Source of the DNA: Nymphaea colorata
Lineage: Eukaryota > Streptophyta > Magnoliopsida > Nymphaeales > Nymphaeaceae
NCBI RefSeq assembly: GCF_008831285.2
Contig: NW_022205108.1
Span: forward strand, 55,861 to 119,860
DNA length: 64,000 nt
Reading direction: 5' to 3'
This document shows positions 44,345-54,546 of this stretch, piece after piece (the stretch's first letter is position 1; every line of letters starts with the position of its first letter). The notes below the pieces were generated by a model. The model did not search any database, was not told the origin of the DNA, and worked only from the letters and a program-made list of their open reading frames with translations. Both the position numbers and the translations under genes were made by a program.

Positions 44345-44960
44345 TCAAGATTTCCGCAAAGACGTGTTAATTTAAATTGGGGCTTTTGAGCTCTATTTGG
44401 GATTCTAAATGAGTGAATAATTACGTTTGGTATCAACCATAACTTTGCGTTCGCGTTGCTACTCTTCACTTTTGGCGAAGATGATCTCAACGCCCTTGAA
44501 GTCGCGGTAATTCTTCATAAAATGCTTAAATATATGCTCCCGATAGTATGTATATCTCAGCTCGGCATACCTCCTCAGGAACTTCAGCTCCTGCTCTGAG
44601 AGAGCTGCTCGGCCTCTTGGTCGTTCTTGATGAGATGGAAGCAAAATTGTTGGATCTATGTTGGGCATGCCGTACCTTTTTGAGTCTGGTCTTGAGTAGA
44701 TCTTGAGCAGGTAGTCAATTTTCTCGATTTAGGAGCTGTAGATCATGTACTTGAAGTTCTTGGTGGAGATGTTGCTTTATTCGTCCTGGTAGTTCAAGAA
44801 CTATTTAGTTTGTACGCTGATCCTGCACTAGCCGTGCAGCCTGTCGAAGAGCTCCCTCTCGTAGACCAGCAGTCCCGGACTGAGCTCTCCTGTTTGACCG
44901 CGTGGATGAAGTCCCCATCCTGTCGAAGTTATCGTCCTGCTCGGGTTCGCCCTCGTTCAT
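44345..44960 (-). CDS. probable GINS complex subunit SLD5
   Basis: ATG 44958-44960, acidic start (MNEGEPEQDDNFDR). After a break the helical A-domain reads SPGLLVYERELFDRLHGE, YMIYSSEIEKIDYLLKIYSR (compare the PELL.Y...LV..L and E.ER..YLLRSY..RL pattern of SLD5), then ALSEQELKFLRRYAELRYTY and HIFKHFMKNYRDFKG, matching LS..E..FA..Y....E.....L.H.P. GINS activates the CMG replicative helicase. A basic C-terminal tail replaces the usual small B-domain, so the 3' end may be misread after a frame break. TGA 44345-44347. Confidence 0.5.
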
Positions 44961-45050
44961 CAATTCAATTATAATTTCCCGGATTTACGCCAACACAAAC
45001 CCACCAAATCAAAACCATTCTCATTTTTTCACCCACCCCATAATATAATT

Positions 45051-45723
45051 ATGCACAGGACCACCACTTAGCAGACTCCGCCCCAGTCAGGAACCGTCTC
45101 CATTAGAAACATTAGACAGAGATTGGAAGCCAGTCGCAGCCGCACCAAGACCCCCTTCGCCGCCCTAGCTCTACAACACTCAGATATACAGCATAGCTTC
45201 GAGACCAAGTTCAAGAACAAAGAGAAATTTGTGATCGAGCAGTACAACGATTGAGAGAAGGCGCGTCCATTGTGATGACTGGACCACTCGTTCCAACTTC
45301 AGAGTGCGCACCTAACTGCCTAAATTGAGGACGGAGCCTATAGAGCTAGCTATGCTTCGGGCAATAAAAGTCCCTCTATCTAATCAAAGCGCATCTAGCT
45401 CGCCAAGCTCCTCCACGAGAGAAACAAGAAAACCTACATGAAATCCAAAGAAGAACAGGCCGAAGAAGCCAAACTTTTCGGAACCGACCATAAGCAGTCC
45501 CTCAGGAACTCTCACATCAAAAAGGCACAAAAGAGATTGGCTCGATCAAGGGAAAGGAGGCTCAGCGAGGTAAGCATACATCGAAAGCGCTCAGCACTAG
45601 CTAATGTAAAATTGCAAGCTGACCCAGCTCAAGGAGGAGCTGAAATTAAAGTTTCAAGAAATCCGAGATCTTTATAATAGCCCCAAAAACAATAGGAGGA
45701 AAAGCGGTGCTGCACATATATGA
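45051..45723 (+). CDS. basic coiled-coil hypothetical protein
   Basis: ATG 45051: MHRTTTEQTPPQSGTVSIRN, RQRLEASRSRTKTPFAALAL. A break near 45252 leads to FQLQSAHLTAEIEDGAYRAS, KRIELAKLLHERNKKTYMKS, KEEQAEEAKLFGTDHKQSLR and an Arg/Lys helix (KKAQKRLARSRERRLSE). A GT..AG intron of 25 nt starts at 45571 and restores TQLKEELKLKFQEIRDLYNS. TGA 45721-45723. Only 30 nt precede the ATG of the next coiled-coil gene on the same strand. No family recognised; a cytoskeletal role is a guess. Confidence 0.5.
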
Positions 45724-45753
45724 TCTCCCTTTCTTTTCTTATAACATTTAAAT

Positions 45754-47711
45754 ATGTAAGAAAGACTCAAAATTCAATCCCAGCTTGAGCACCTACGGGA
45801 ATAGTGCGTCAGAGATTACCTATCCTCAAATTGGAATCGATAGCGAGCAAAGAAGTAGTCAACGACATCCTGACCGCCTTCCTCTAGGCAAACAATAAAG
45901 AATTTCTGGAAAGCGTCACTTAAAGCATCTGAAGCAAAGGAAAGTAACAAAAGACTCAAGGAAAAAATCGAAGATATGAAGAAAGAGCAAGAAAATATAC
46001 TAAATTAGAAAGGGAAAAGGTAAAATAACAGTGTAACAGCAGTATTATATGGAGATGAATAGCCTGAGAGAAGAGGTAAAATTGATTAAAATGAACTTAT
46101 AAGCCGAAGGACAAGCTTATTCTAACAAGATCGAAACGCTTAAAAACTAACTAGAGACATCAGAGCACAGTAACTAGTAACTGAGAAGCATCGTGAACGC
46201 CAAAGACGAAGAAATTGCATAGATGGCCTAGAGAGTAACTGACATGTCGGAGAACATTGAAAATATCACCAGAAAACTTGCAGAGGATGAATAAATTATC
46301 CACAAACTTAAAATCGAAGTCATGGAAAGCAAAAGAAATCACGCTAATGAAATGACCGAACTCAAAGATATGCATTCAAGAAAGGAAAGCGAACTATTGG
46401 CACAGCTTAAAGGCAGCAACTAGGATTAGAAAAACAGGCTAAAGTCGACTTATAAGGAAACCTTTCGGAATGCAGTCTAAGCTAAAGAGGACATAGGAAT
46501 AGTTAAATATTTGCAAAAGTTAAACAAGCAGAAAGGCTAGCTAGAGCCAAAGGCTATAGATAGTCAACATTAATTGTCTCTTCAAGTTCAAATGCTTCGT
46601 TAAGCCTTATCTAAAGCTGAGCAATCTTTCTAAAAGAAATCAAACTAGCTCTAATCAGCACGAATTTAGCTCTATGCCTCCAAACAATAGAGTTCGTCTT
46701 TGCTTAATCGAGCTTAAAATGCATAAAGGAACATGAAGAATCACTTCTTCAGCATTCCCATGACACTCAAAAACTGAAATAATCTATCTAAAAGCTTCAA
46801 GGGTAAATTCATATGCTTTCCCAATCAAACTCAGCAAATCAATAGAAGAGATAAAAGAATAAACTATAGTTTTCAGATTTGATCCGCAAGCATACTGAAT
46901 AAACCTCATTCTTGAACAAACAGATATCTATCCTTTAATCATAGAAAAGGCATCTAGCGTAAAAGCTACAGGCTGAAATATAAGCCAACCAAAGCAATCA
47001 AGAAGAATAAAAAGCTTGATATAGTATAATTCTCTCCAGCAGGAGGAACTTCATAAATGTTAAAACGAAATCAAAAGGATTGAAGAAGAATGCAGAGCTG
47101 AAATTAGCACATACCAAGAAGCATTCCAGCTCAATATAGTCGGACTGTAAGAAGAATTGGCATCATCAAAAAGGGAATCTTAGGACCTTCGAGCTCAAAT
47201 AAGAGAAATGACAAAAGAGCTGCAAATTTAACAAGAAAAGCAAGGACTGTACCATCTGTATTTGTAATAGATAGCCATTCTCAAGAAATAGCTATCAAGT
47301 AGGTCGCATTCACATAAAAGATAGAAAATCCTCCACTTATTTCAATACATATGGTAAAAGACTAATCATCTTTCCATCTAAAACCGGCGTCTCAAGTAGA
47401 TGATAGGAAAATAGCTTTATGTTTTCCAGTAAGGCCTTAATCAAACAGTCCAGCTAATCATCAGATAAGTTAGATAGACATCAATCAAATGTCTTTACTG
47501 CCAGCATTAAAGCTAGTATTTGAAAAAAGTGAAATCGCCCAGCAAATAAGTAAACCTGATGGATAAAACCCTCCCAAAAGCCAATATCGAGAAGCAAAAC
47601 ATGGGATCCATCAAGAGGAATCTAAAATCAATCAACTAGAAGTACCAAATGCTTCAAAAGCAAAACCAATCCTTTGCCAACCGCATTGACTCTTACATCA
47701 ATCGTAACTGA
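45754..47711 (+). CDS. long coiled-coil protein, about 650 aa
   Basis: Nearly continuous heptad-type coiled coil with few Pro or Gly: MEERLKIQSQLEHLREE, MNSLREEVKLIKMNLEAEGQ, NAKDEEIAEMAERVTDMSEN, KLAEDEEIIHKLKIEVMESK, AEQSFEKKSNELESARIELY, QGEIHMLSQSNSAN, IEEECRAEISTYQEAF, and a basic end (KYQMLQKQNQSFANRIDSYI) at TGA 47709-47711. TAA/TAG make up a large share of its Glu codons, the highest density in the window along with the PWWP gene. Four or five single-base breaks. Typical of basal-body, kinetodesmal or tether proteins; no specific assignment. Confidence 0.6.
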
Positions 47712-47824
47712 TTACTATTACTTTCTCGCAATATTCTATTGCATTTATGATGACGATTGGACTTGTTGGGTGGTATGGGGAGATTAAGTGGCTGAAATAT
47801 GTTTTATAGTTAATTTTAAATATA

Positions 47825-48552
47825 ATGTCAGTTCGCATCAGCGAAATCGAATCAGGACCACCTAGGCCCAGCAAATCGCAGAACACACCACCGCCAGAGA
47901 CTACTTCCTCACCCAACAGGAGAAACTTATCGACGATTGGGCTGACAAGGCAAGCAAGCTCTTCCAGTAGGACTCTCTTCATGCAGGTTTACCGGATAAG
48001 TGCTCAAGAGCGAGTATGAGAAGAAGTCTGAAGAACTGGTCGATAAGTACTCCCACGAGTACGAGGATCTTTACAACCAGAGTAGGAAAGAGTTCGAAGC
48101 CTACTGTATCCTGAATCGAAAGGTAACTTCTTGGTAAGGTAGGTGCAGAAAAAGGGCGACGAGATTGAGAATTTCGCAGCCTTCTTCAACTCTAAGAACC
48201 ATAAGAAGACCTTCTTCAACGCTTGGAAAACTACGCTGACAAGAACAAATACCTGAGGAAGATGGAGGAGCGGTCGGAGAAGTATAAAAACACCCGCACT
48301 CTTCGCACCTGCATGAAGGAGTGGCTGTCCATCACCATGAAGAGCAACCGCAACAAAATTAAAAATGACGTCCTCCAGAAAACTTAAGTGGAGATCTCCA
48401 AGATCCAGGCCGACTATGAGAAACTCATCAAGAGCTTGGAGGAAGCACTCGAGAAGAAACTTATTGAGTTGAAGAAGGAAGAAGAGGAGCATAAACTTCT
48501 TCATGACAAATACTAAGCCATGTACACGAGAGCCAAAATGGAGAACGCTTGA
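47825..48552 (+). CDS. coiled-coil protein, possibly cytoskeletal
   Basis: MSVRISEIESGPPRPSKSQN starts a Ser/Pro/Arg disordered N-terminus. After a break near 47985 the chain is helical: SEYEKKSEELVDKYSHEYED, NQSRKEFEAYCILNRK, ENFAAFFNSKNHKKTFFNAW, RKMEERSEKYKNTRTLRTCM, KEWLSITMKSNRNKIKND, ADYEKLIKSLEEALEKKLIE, ending YEAMYTRAKMENA and TGA 48550-48552. Few reassigned codons and a higher GC content than the neighbouring coiled-coil gene, suggesting stronger expression. No family named. Confidence 0.55.
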
Positions 48553-48614
48553 TTATATCGTTTCCATTCATCATTTCAATCAATATGCATGAGTCTAAGT
48601 AACAAGATGGCTGA

Positions 48615-49532
48615 TCATGGTATGGTGCGAATGAATAACTGTTTGAAGATATTCTTTTTGTTGAATTTGAGAACTTAGTTGATTTTTTAGATGTCGACAT
48701 TCAGGTTGGCCTCCTCATCTGATATCTCTTTGTCTTCTTCATCTTCTTCTAGGTATTTTAGACTGGCAAAGATCATCTCAAAGCCTATCTTCTCCTTATT
48801 ACTCTTCACTAATTTACAACATATTTACCATATTAGACGTTTCTGAGGGATTTGGAACTCTTGGGCTGCAGATCAACGATTACAAGCCAGAACAGTCAAC
48901 TAAGTAGATCAATCATTACCCATGTTAAGGTAGGCTAGCTTTGATGAGTTTATGGGAGCTAGAGAGGTAATTTATTTGCACCCTTCAATGATTAGAGATT
49001 CTATTTTTAAGCATTTTTATAGTGGAGCCAGAGATGCAACAGAAGTGTAAGCTATTTTAATGTAACTTTACCTATATTGATATCAATCAGTTGGGTGTGA
49101 TCATCTAATCCTTTATATCTTTCAAATTGCTATTGCCTTTTAAGTTCAGATACTAAAGCCTCCGAAGTTAAAAAGCTCATTGATGTTCTGTAAGTCGCAA
49201 TTCATTGATTATAAGCTTCTGAGATGGATGCACTCCTCGAGACCTTTCAGAGAATTCAAGGCGCGATTATTGCTTATGTTCAGATCAGTCAAATGGACAA
49301 ATTTAGAGACAATTTAAATGTTGGACAGATTGCAACCAAAAGCTTTCACATGATGGATGCTTCTCACGGTTCTTTCGCTCTTTGCAGGATCTTATATAAG
49401 CGATAGGGCCGATTCTACTTTTTCTAATGAATTTGGGACTGAATTGAGGTCAAGCAAGCTTTTTTGGTTGTTTAAGACGCATTGAATGTTCCTAAATTGA
49501 CTAGTTTAGGCAATCTAATTAGGATTCAGCAT
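48615..49532 (-). CDS. leucine-rich-repeat protein
   Basis: ATG 49530-49532: MLNPNEIAETSQFRNIQCVL, SLLDLNSVPNSLEKVESALS. LRR units follow: VKAFGCNLSNIEIVSKFVHL, TDLNISNNRALNSLKGLEEC, IHLRSLESMNCDLQNINELF, a charged insert (SELKRQEQFERYKGLDDH), KIESLIIEGCKEITSLAPIN, SSKLAYLNMGND. After another break the end is LRRcap-like (IPQKRLIWEICCKLVKSNKE) plus an acidic tail (YLEEDEEDKEISDEEANLN) and TGA 48615-48617. LRR proteins of this size act as scaffolds, often in cilia. The opposite strand is partly open (49224-49430) but the LRR periodicity fixes the strand. Its ATG overlaps the stop of the upstream gene. Confidence 0.62.
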
Positions 49533-50491
49533 CGGCCCCACTTTAATATCTTTCTTGCAGCAGTTTTATCATTGCATGTAAGATACAAAACTCCATTCTC
49601 AATTCTCTTACTTACCTTTTAAAAACTGAAGAAATAGAAATGCTAAAACTATTTCTTAAACGTTTCGATTCTTTTCTTCTTCTCAAAATATAGTGGAACC
49701 TTTGCTACAATCTTCTTTGTGCCTTTCTAGTCAGCAGTCATCAAGATGTAACTATTCGTCACCGACTCATATGCGGCACTATAAAGCGCCATTTTGGGAA
49801 GCCTATTCGTCCTTTTAGGTAGAAGCCTTGCAAAGGAAGTTATAGCCTTTTGCATTCTTCCTAACTACTAGCCTACATTTCCTTTATATCTTTTTCCATA
49901 TCCCAATATTCCAAATGCTTATGAAAGAAATTTCTGGCTGTTCGTCTTTGAAGCTGTGCTGCATTAGATAAGCAAAAGCTTCATCTCCACAGTTTTATAT
50001 CATGTCTTAGAATCGGCATTTATTACAGATTAGCTTTAGATCTCCAGGAACCCTGTAGTAAAAGTTAGGATTGCTAACCGTAGATAGCATGAAGCAGTTA
50101 CAGCAAATGAAAGGAAGCTATAAGGATCTTGCCACGCCCATTTATTTCTTAAATTTCAGTCTTTAGATTAGGCCGTCCAATATTTGCTTCTTTTTCTCCC
50201 TCATCCATTGGTGAGTCAATAGTTCAGGCCCATATTGATTCATTCTCTTGAAGTGATGGATGAGGGGGTCATACTGTGTGACGATGTTGGCCATTTATGA
50301 GATGGGTCCAGCTTAGATCTTATGATTTCATAGAGAAAATGGTTGAAACCAGTGTAATCCTTCTCTACCTTGTTGTGGAGGCCCTTGATGGAGAGTTGAA
50401 TCTAGCATTATACTTTGTCCATGAAATAGACGTTGATAAGCACATCACTGTCTTTTTGATCCAAACGATTCTTTATCCTCACTATCTTCAT
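49526..50491 (-). CDS. hypothetical protein with a Cys-rich (possibly zinc-binding) segment
   Basis: Likely start at 50489-50491 (MKIVRIKNRLDQKDSDVLIN), with an internal ATG at 50292-50294 in the next frame as an alternative. Body: VTQYDPLIHHFKRMNQYGPE, LLTHQWMREKKKQILDGLIE, then FICCNCFMLSTVSN, FYYRVPGDLKLICNKCRFED and MIENCGDEA, four CxxC-type cysteines with zinc-ribbon spacing, followed by ALYSAAYESVTNSYILMTAD and KKIVAKVPLYFEKKKR. A short intron may lie near 49600. TGA 49526-49528 overlaps the LRR gene's ATG. It may be the C-terminal part of the upstream gene, since the two meet in an ATGA overlap. No family recognised. Confidence 0.45.
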
Positions 50492-52289
50492 TATTTAGGG
50501 GTGTTGCAGTCTATTTCTTCGAGAACTGACAATACCTTTAGAAACTATTGCTAGTTGCAGGAGTATTTGCTTCTCATCAAATCTCCGATCTTAAGAGTCA
50601 CCAAATTGACTGAAGAAAGCATTTTTTCTCTGCTTAGTTGCTGATATCGGCTGCAGCTGCTCTCGGAAGAAGTAGAAGAGTGTGAATCAGCTTGTTCACA
50701 TACTTGAACATGTACTGGCTGGCAATCTCATTGATCTTCGCTGCAAAAATGCCTACTTTTGTATCGTGCTTTGCATATTTGCCGATATTATTCTCCTCTG
50801 AGAAGATCATCTGGAGGCCATGTTTTCCTTATTCAAAAATTACATATATGATTTAATGTTCTTTTACTCCTCTTGGGCAGTAAAGTAAAGCTTTTCCTTG
50901 AGTTAGTTGTCAAGATTGATGAATTTCCCATTTTTCGACTTAAACTTATGAGACCTCTTGGAAATGGCCTACTATGCATTCTGTATTTGTCCTCAATTCT
51001 TATGCCCATTTCGTGAGTATCCTAAGGATGGATGAATCGTGAACTTTGAAGCTCCCTCCTTCTACTTCTTGATCAGTGTAAAGAGGCGTTCCGCTTGGTA
51101 TTTTTTGTCCAATCAAGTAGTCTTTACTGCTTAGTTACTTGCTTGTGGTGCTCTTCTTCTATACTCTTTCACTGAAGCTGATTGCCTCTCTAAGTTCAGT
51201 TATGTTGGTTGAGTTCAAAGCAGATTTTCGCCCTTTGGAATCGTCTTCATCCTAACAATCTAGCCAATATCCGATACAGTTGTGCTGGCAGATTGTCCTC
51301 CAGAGTTCTCAAATATATATTCCATGATCTAAGTAAACACTTAGAAGTTTGTCTCCTCGTTTTAATTGTCAGGATGAAATGCATCGGAAGAAAAGGCTAT
51401 TAGTTTGTTAAGAACTTTTAACACTTCCTAAGAGTAGTCTCCTGATTTTTTGTAGGTTATCTTATGCCGCTTTTATGCAGGAAATCGTATTAATCGTTTT
51501 CACGATTATCGATCCTCCTAATTTTGGATTTGATTCTTCTGCTGGCGCCTTTACTGCTTGTTTGGGGATATTTCATTATGACATTCTGAATGATCTTCTG
51601 GGTTTCTGAATTCACGTATTTCATGATTTGGTAGCGGCAAGCAAGCGGAGCTGAGTTTAAACTCTCAAGCATTTCCTTTACATTCAGGAGGATGTTCTTT
51701 GCTGCGTAATTTTTAGCTTCCTTTTCAGTTAGGCAGCCCTTTTTGAGATGGTTAAAGCTAATCGAGGTGGTGATTTCTATCACGTCTATCAGCCAGTCCC
51801 TGATTTCATCCAAAAGAGGATCATTTCTCCAGAACACTTCTAAGCTACATATTTTGGAAATATTAACTGTTGAGTGGAATTCGAATCCTTTAGTCTCTAA
51901 CATCCAGCTACAAAGGCCTACCGCTTTGAAAAGAATTTATTCTATCCCTGCAGACGCTTTGGCAATACTACTTGGGTAATTGAATATGGTGGCCAAAATT
52001 TTCACTAATCCCGAAATATCGCAGCATCTACAATTTCTACTCATCAAGATGGCACCCCTTTGGCTTCTACTACTATATCTTGATGCCTGCTTCGTTGGAG
52101 GTGGATTCTTTTATTTCACTTCTCTGAGGGCTTTGAGCTTATGGCGAAGATTGCAGGTCTAAAAACGGTAGGAAAGATGCGCTTTTTCTTTACTACTTGC
52201 TTAGGACATCTCACAGAGTTGTTGTGGGTAAGAGACGGTTTGGCTACCTTGGCTTTGATCTTCTGGCCGCTTTTCTAGTTTTAAATCAT
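50488..52289 (-). CDS. hypothetical protein, about 600 aa
   Basis: ATG 52287-52289 starts a basic N-terminus (MIENEKSGQKIKAKVAKPSL, VKKKRIFPTVFR). After a break it continues acidic (QRSEIKESTSNEAGIKIEEE), then helical: LETKGFEFHSTVNISKICSL, NDPLLDEIRDWLIDVIEITT, LTEKEAKNYAAKNILLNVKE, SGDYSEEVLKVLNKLIAFSS, TNFEVFTEIMEYIFENSGGQ, LIGQKIPSGTPLYTDQEVEG, INEIASQYMFKYVNKLIHTL, and an end NEQEFLKVLSVLEEIDCNTP to TGA 50488-50490. At least five frame breaks, and no domain recognised. Glu is mostly TAA/TAG. May be one gene with the next minus-strand frame. Confidence 0.45.
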
Positions 52290-52444
52290 TCCAATGCAAT
52301 AATTACGTTGAGCAGAAATTAAATTTATAAATTGAATTTAAACTCTGCCCAAATCCAATAGGATTGTCTATATTTTTGGGCTATTCGATGAGCCATCTTA
52401 TGCCATATGCTTGTATGATATGATATATATTGAGAGTGCGAGTG

Positions 52445-52636
52445 ATGGTAACCTTTTACGAGATGATTCCCTAGATAATACCCCTCTTCTTCGTGGTATT
52501 TGCTATAGTGATTGCACGCTGCTTCACTGAGCCTCTCGCTGACGCATCTGAAGTTATCGACAAATCATAATTCAAATCACTGCAGCAGGGCCTCTATAAT
52601 AAAAACAATACGATGCAATATGAGGACTAAAATTGA
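52445..52636 (+). CDS. 63-aa single-pass membrane protein
   Basis: Intact small frame: MVTFYEMIPEIIPLFFVVFA followed by IVIARCF, one hydrophobic helix of about 18 residues, then a polar tail (EPLADASEVIDKSEFKSLQQ) to TGA 52634-52636. Three TAA/TAG codons are read as Glu. Stop is 48 nt from the stop of the convergent membrane-protein gene. Too short for family assignment; small membrane proteins of this type are common accessory subunits. Confidence 0.45.
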
Positions 52637-52684
52637 TATCCATACTCTTTGAAACTTCTTCCTAACCTTATCGATCCACATTTT

Positions 52685-54411
52685 TCAATCCTATCCCACG
52701 AGTGCAACATCATCAGAAGTATTACAATCACATATTGTTAAAGGCTCTACGGTCGGATTCGGGAGTAGGCTGGTTCTTCCGCTTTTACTCAAAGTACAGT
52801 TCCAGTTTTCGAATTTAGCTTTATTTTTTACGACGCATTCTATGTGGTGAAGATTGTACGCGAGAAGAATGCATAGTCCGATTATGATGGCAACCAAGAA
52901 GAAGAGCATAGTGCTCCAAATGGTATCGGCCATGGGAGCACTCACTGCCAGCTGCATTTCCTCGATCATGAATATTTTCTCGTATGTGCAATAGTTTTCG
53001 TAAAGATTGCGGTCCTCACTGGTGCAGGCTGTCAGGTTTGCAGTCAACTTCACCGTCCTTGCTTATTCTATAAGTACTTTAGATTGGACTCCTGTGATAT
53101 CTTACAGACTAACTCTGCCTTTTGGGATAGCTTCACTGCTCCGTATTCAATGGTGCTCTTGGTGATCCAACGAATTCCCCATTTTAAAGTACAGTGAGCC
53201 TAACAATCGATGTGAGTGTCATGAGTCCATTCAGTTCTTCATCGATAAGCTTGGGATGTATTCCGTAGGGAAACATGCCCATGCTTTCGCTGCCAACCAC
53301 CAGCAGGACATCGTCGATGATGTGGATCTAGTTGACCCGCATGGAGAATTTGAAGTACCTGATGAACTTCCAAGTGTTGGCGATGGGATTGTAGAATATT
53401 TCAGCGACGACGTTGTGGTAGTTGTGGAGGAAGAGAATCATAAGGGTTTGCTGCTCTCGCTTGCGGGATATGGCCAAATCGAAATGAATGTTTTTCTCCT
53501 CATTTCAGAGTGATGCTTGTTGGTAATAGACTCGATGTTGATATTATCGTATTCTTTAAAGATTATGAACGTTTTGTCGGCTGAAGGGAACTCCGATGGT
53601 TCAAAGTGGAAGACAGAAATCTAAGGCCTATTCATGGCTAGAAGATAAAGCATTTCCGTTGTCTTATCGAACTCCATATCAGCATAGAAGACATCCTTAG
53701 CAGCAACAAAGGTTTGAACGAGTGCCAGTTTCTTGCTTTTGTCTATTTTATAGATCAAAAGTCGAGACTGTCTTGAGAATATCACCAGGTATCCCTTGTA
53801 GATGAATGCCGCCTGCACATCGACTAGCTTTCCCTACAAATCCCCCTCGACCAATCTAAATATTTGCTTGCTTACATTTCAACGCCCAAAGTCTCCGTCT
53901 GGAAGACCAAGTATTTGGTGGGGGTGAGATAGTATACATACTCTTGGTCCTCACTGGCAGTCAGCACGATATTGGCAAGCTGCTTGTTGGACCCCACGAT
54001 GCTTGTCTTAGGCGCGAGTCGCTTCAGCAAAAAATGCTCATCGAGAGAGTAAGTCAGCAGGTTGTGGTTTGGTCCACGAGAAGATCTTCTACTTTTTGGT
54101 GAGGGGCAGCATGTCCGTGATTTCATCCTCGCCGATCAGGAGGGACTCGTGGCAAGCGGATTGTAGAGCAGAGACTCGAACTAGAAGCGGCATTAGTTGC
54201 TGTTTTAGGGGATCGTTTGGATGGAATGCGTGATCGTTCGTGTTGTGATGGGGAGAGAGAATTTCTAGTTTTCGGCAAGAGTGATTTTCTCAGTCTCGTC
54301 CTTGAAAATCTACGAGAAGGGCTCTTCCAGAGGAACTTGTTTGGATGCATAGAGGGCAGCAATGATGCTGTAGAGCATAATGATGAGTATGGCATATCGC
54401 TTTGCCTGCAT
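52685..54411 (-). CDS. type I membrane protein with a large extracytoplasmic domain
   Basis: ATG 54409-54411 and a signal peptide (MQAKRYAILIIMLYSIIAAL, YASKQ). The lumenal part is rich in short hydrophobic strands: NSNECRFEFESLLYNPL, LLTYSLDEHFLLKRLAPKTS, VYYLTPTKYLVFQTETLGVE, a 20-nt intron at 53856-53875, IYKGYLVIFSRQSRLLIYKI, DVFYADMEFDKTTEMLYLLA. The periodic strand pattern suggests a beta-propeller, which is inference. Near the C-terminus come paired cysteines (NLTACTSEDRNLYENYCTYE) and one membrane helix (IWSTMLFFLVAIIIGLCILL), then a cytoplasmic tail. TGA 52685-52687. Possibly a sorting or surface receptor; no family named. Confidence 0.6.
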
Positions 54412-54546
54412 TTTTAAATTATCTAATTATAAAGCTAAATACTCAGACAATCATAGATTTGTCGAATGCTAAGGTTCAATAAATGTTGATTACTGCTTTT
54501 TGTATGCAAATATGGTTATGAATGGGTTTGATAAAGCTAAGATCGA

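Noticed and set aside
48820-49430. Plus-strand gene with frames such as MDALLETFQRIQGA at 49224
   Set aside because: The minus strand shows regular LRR periodicity over the same bases, which decides the strand.
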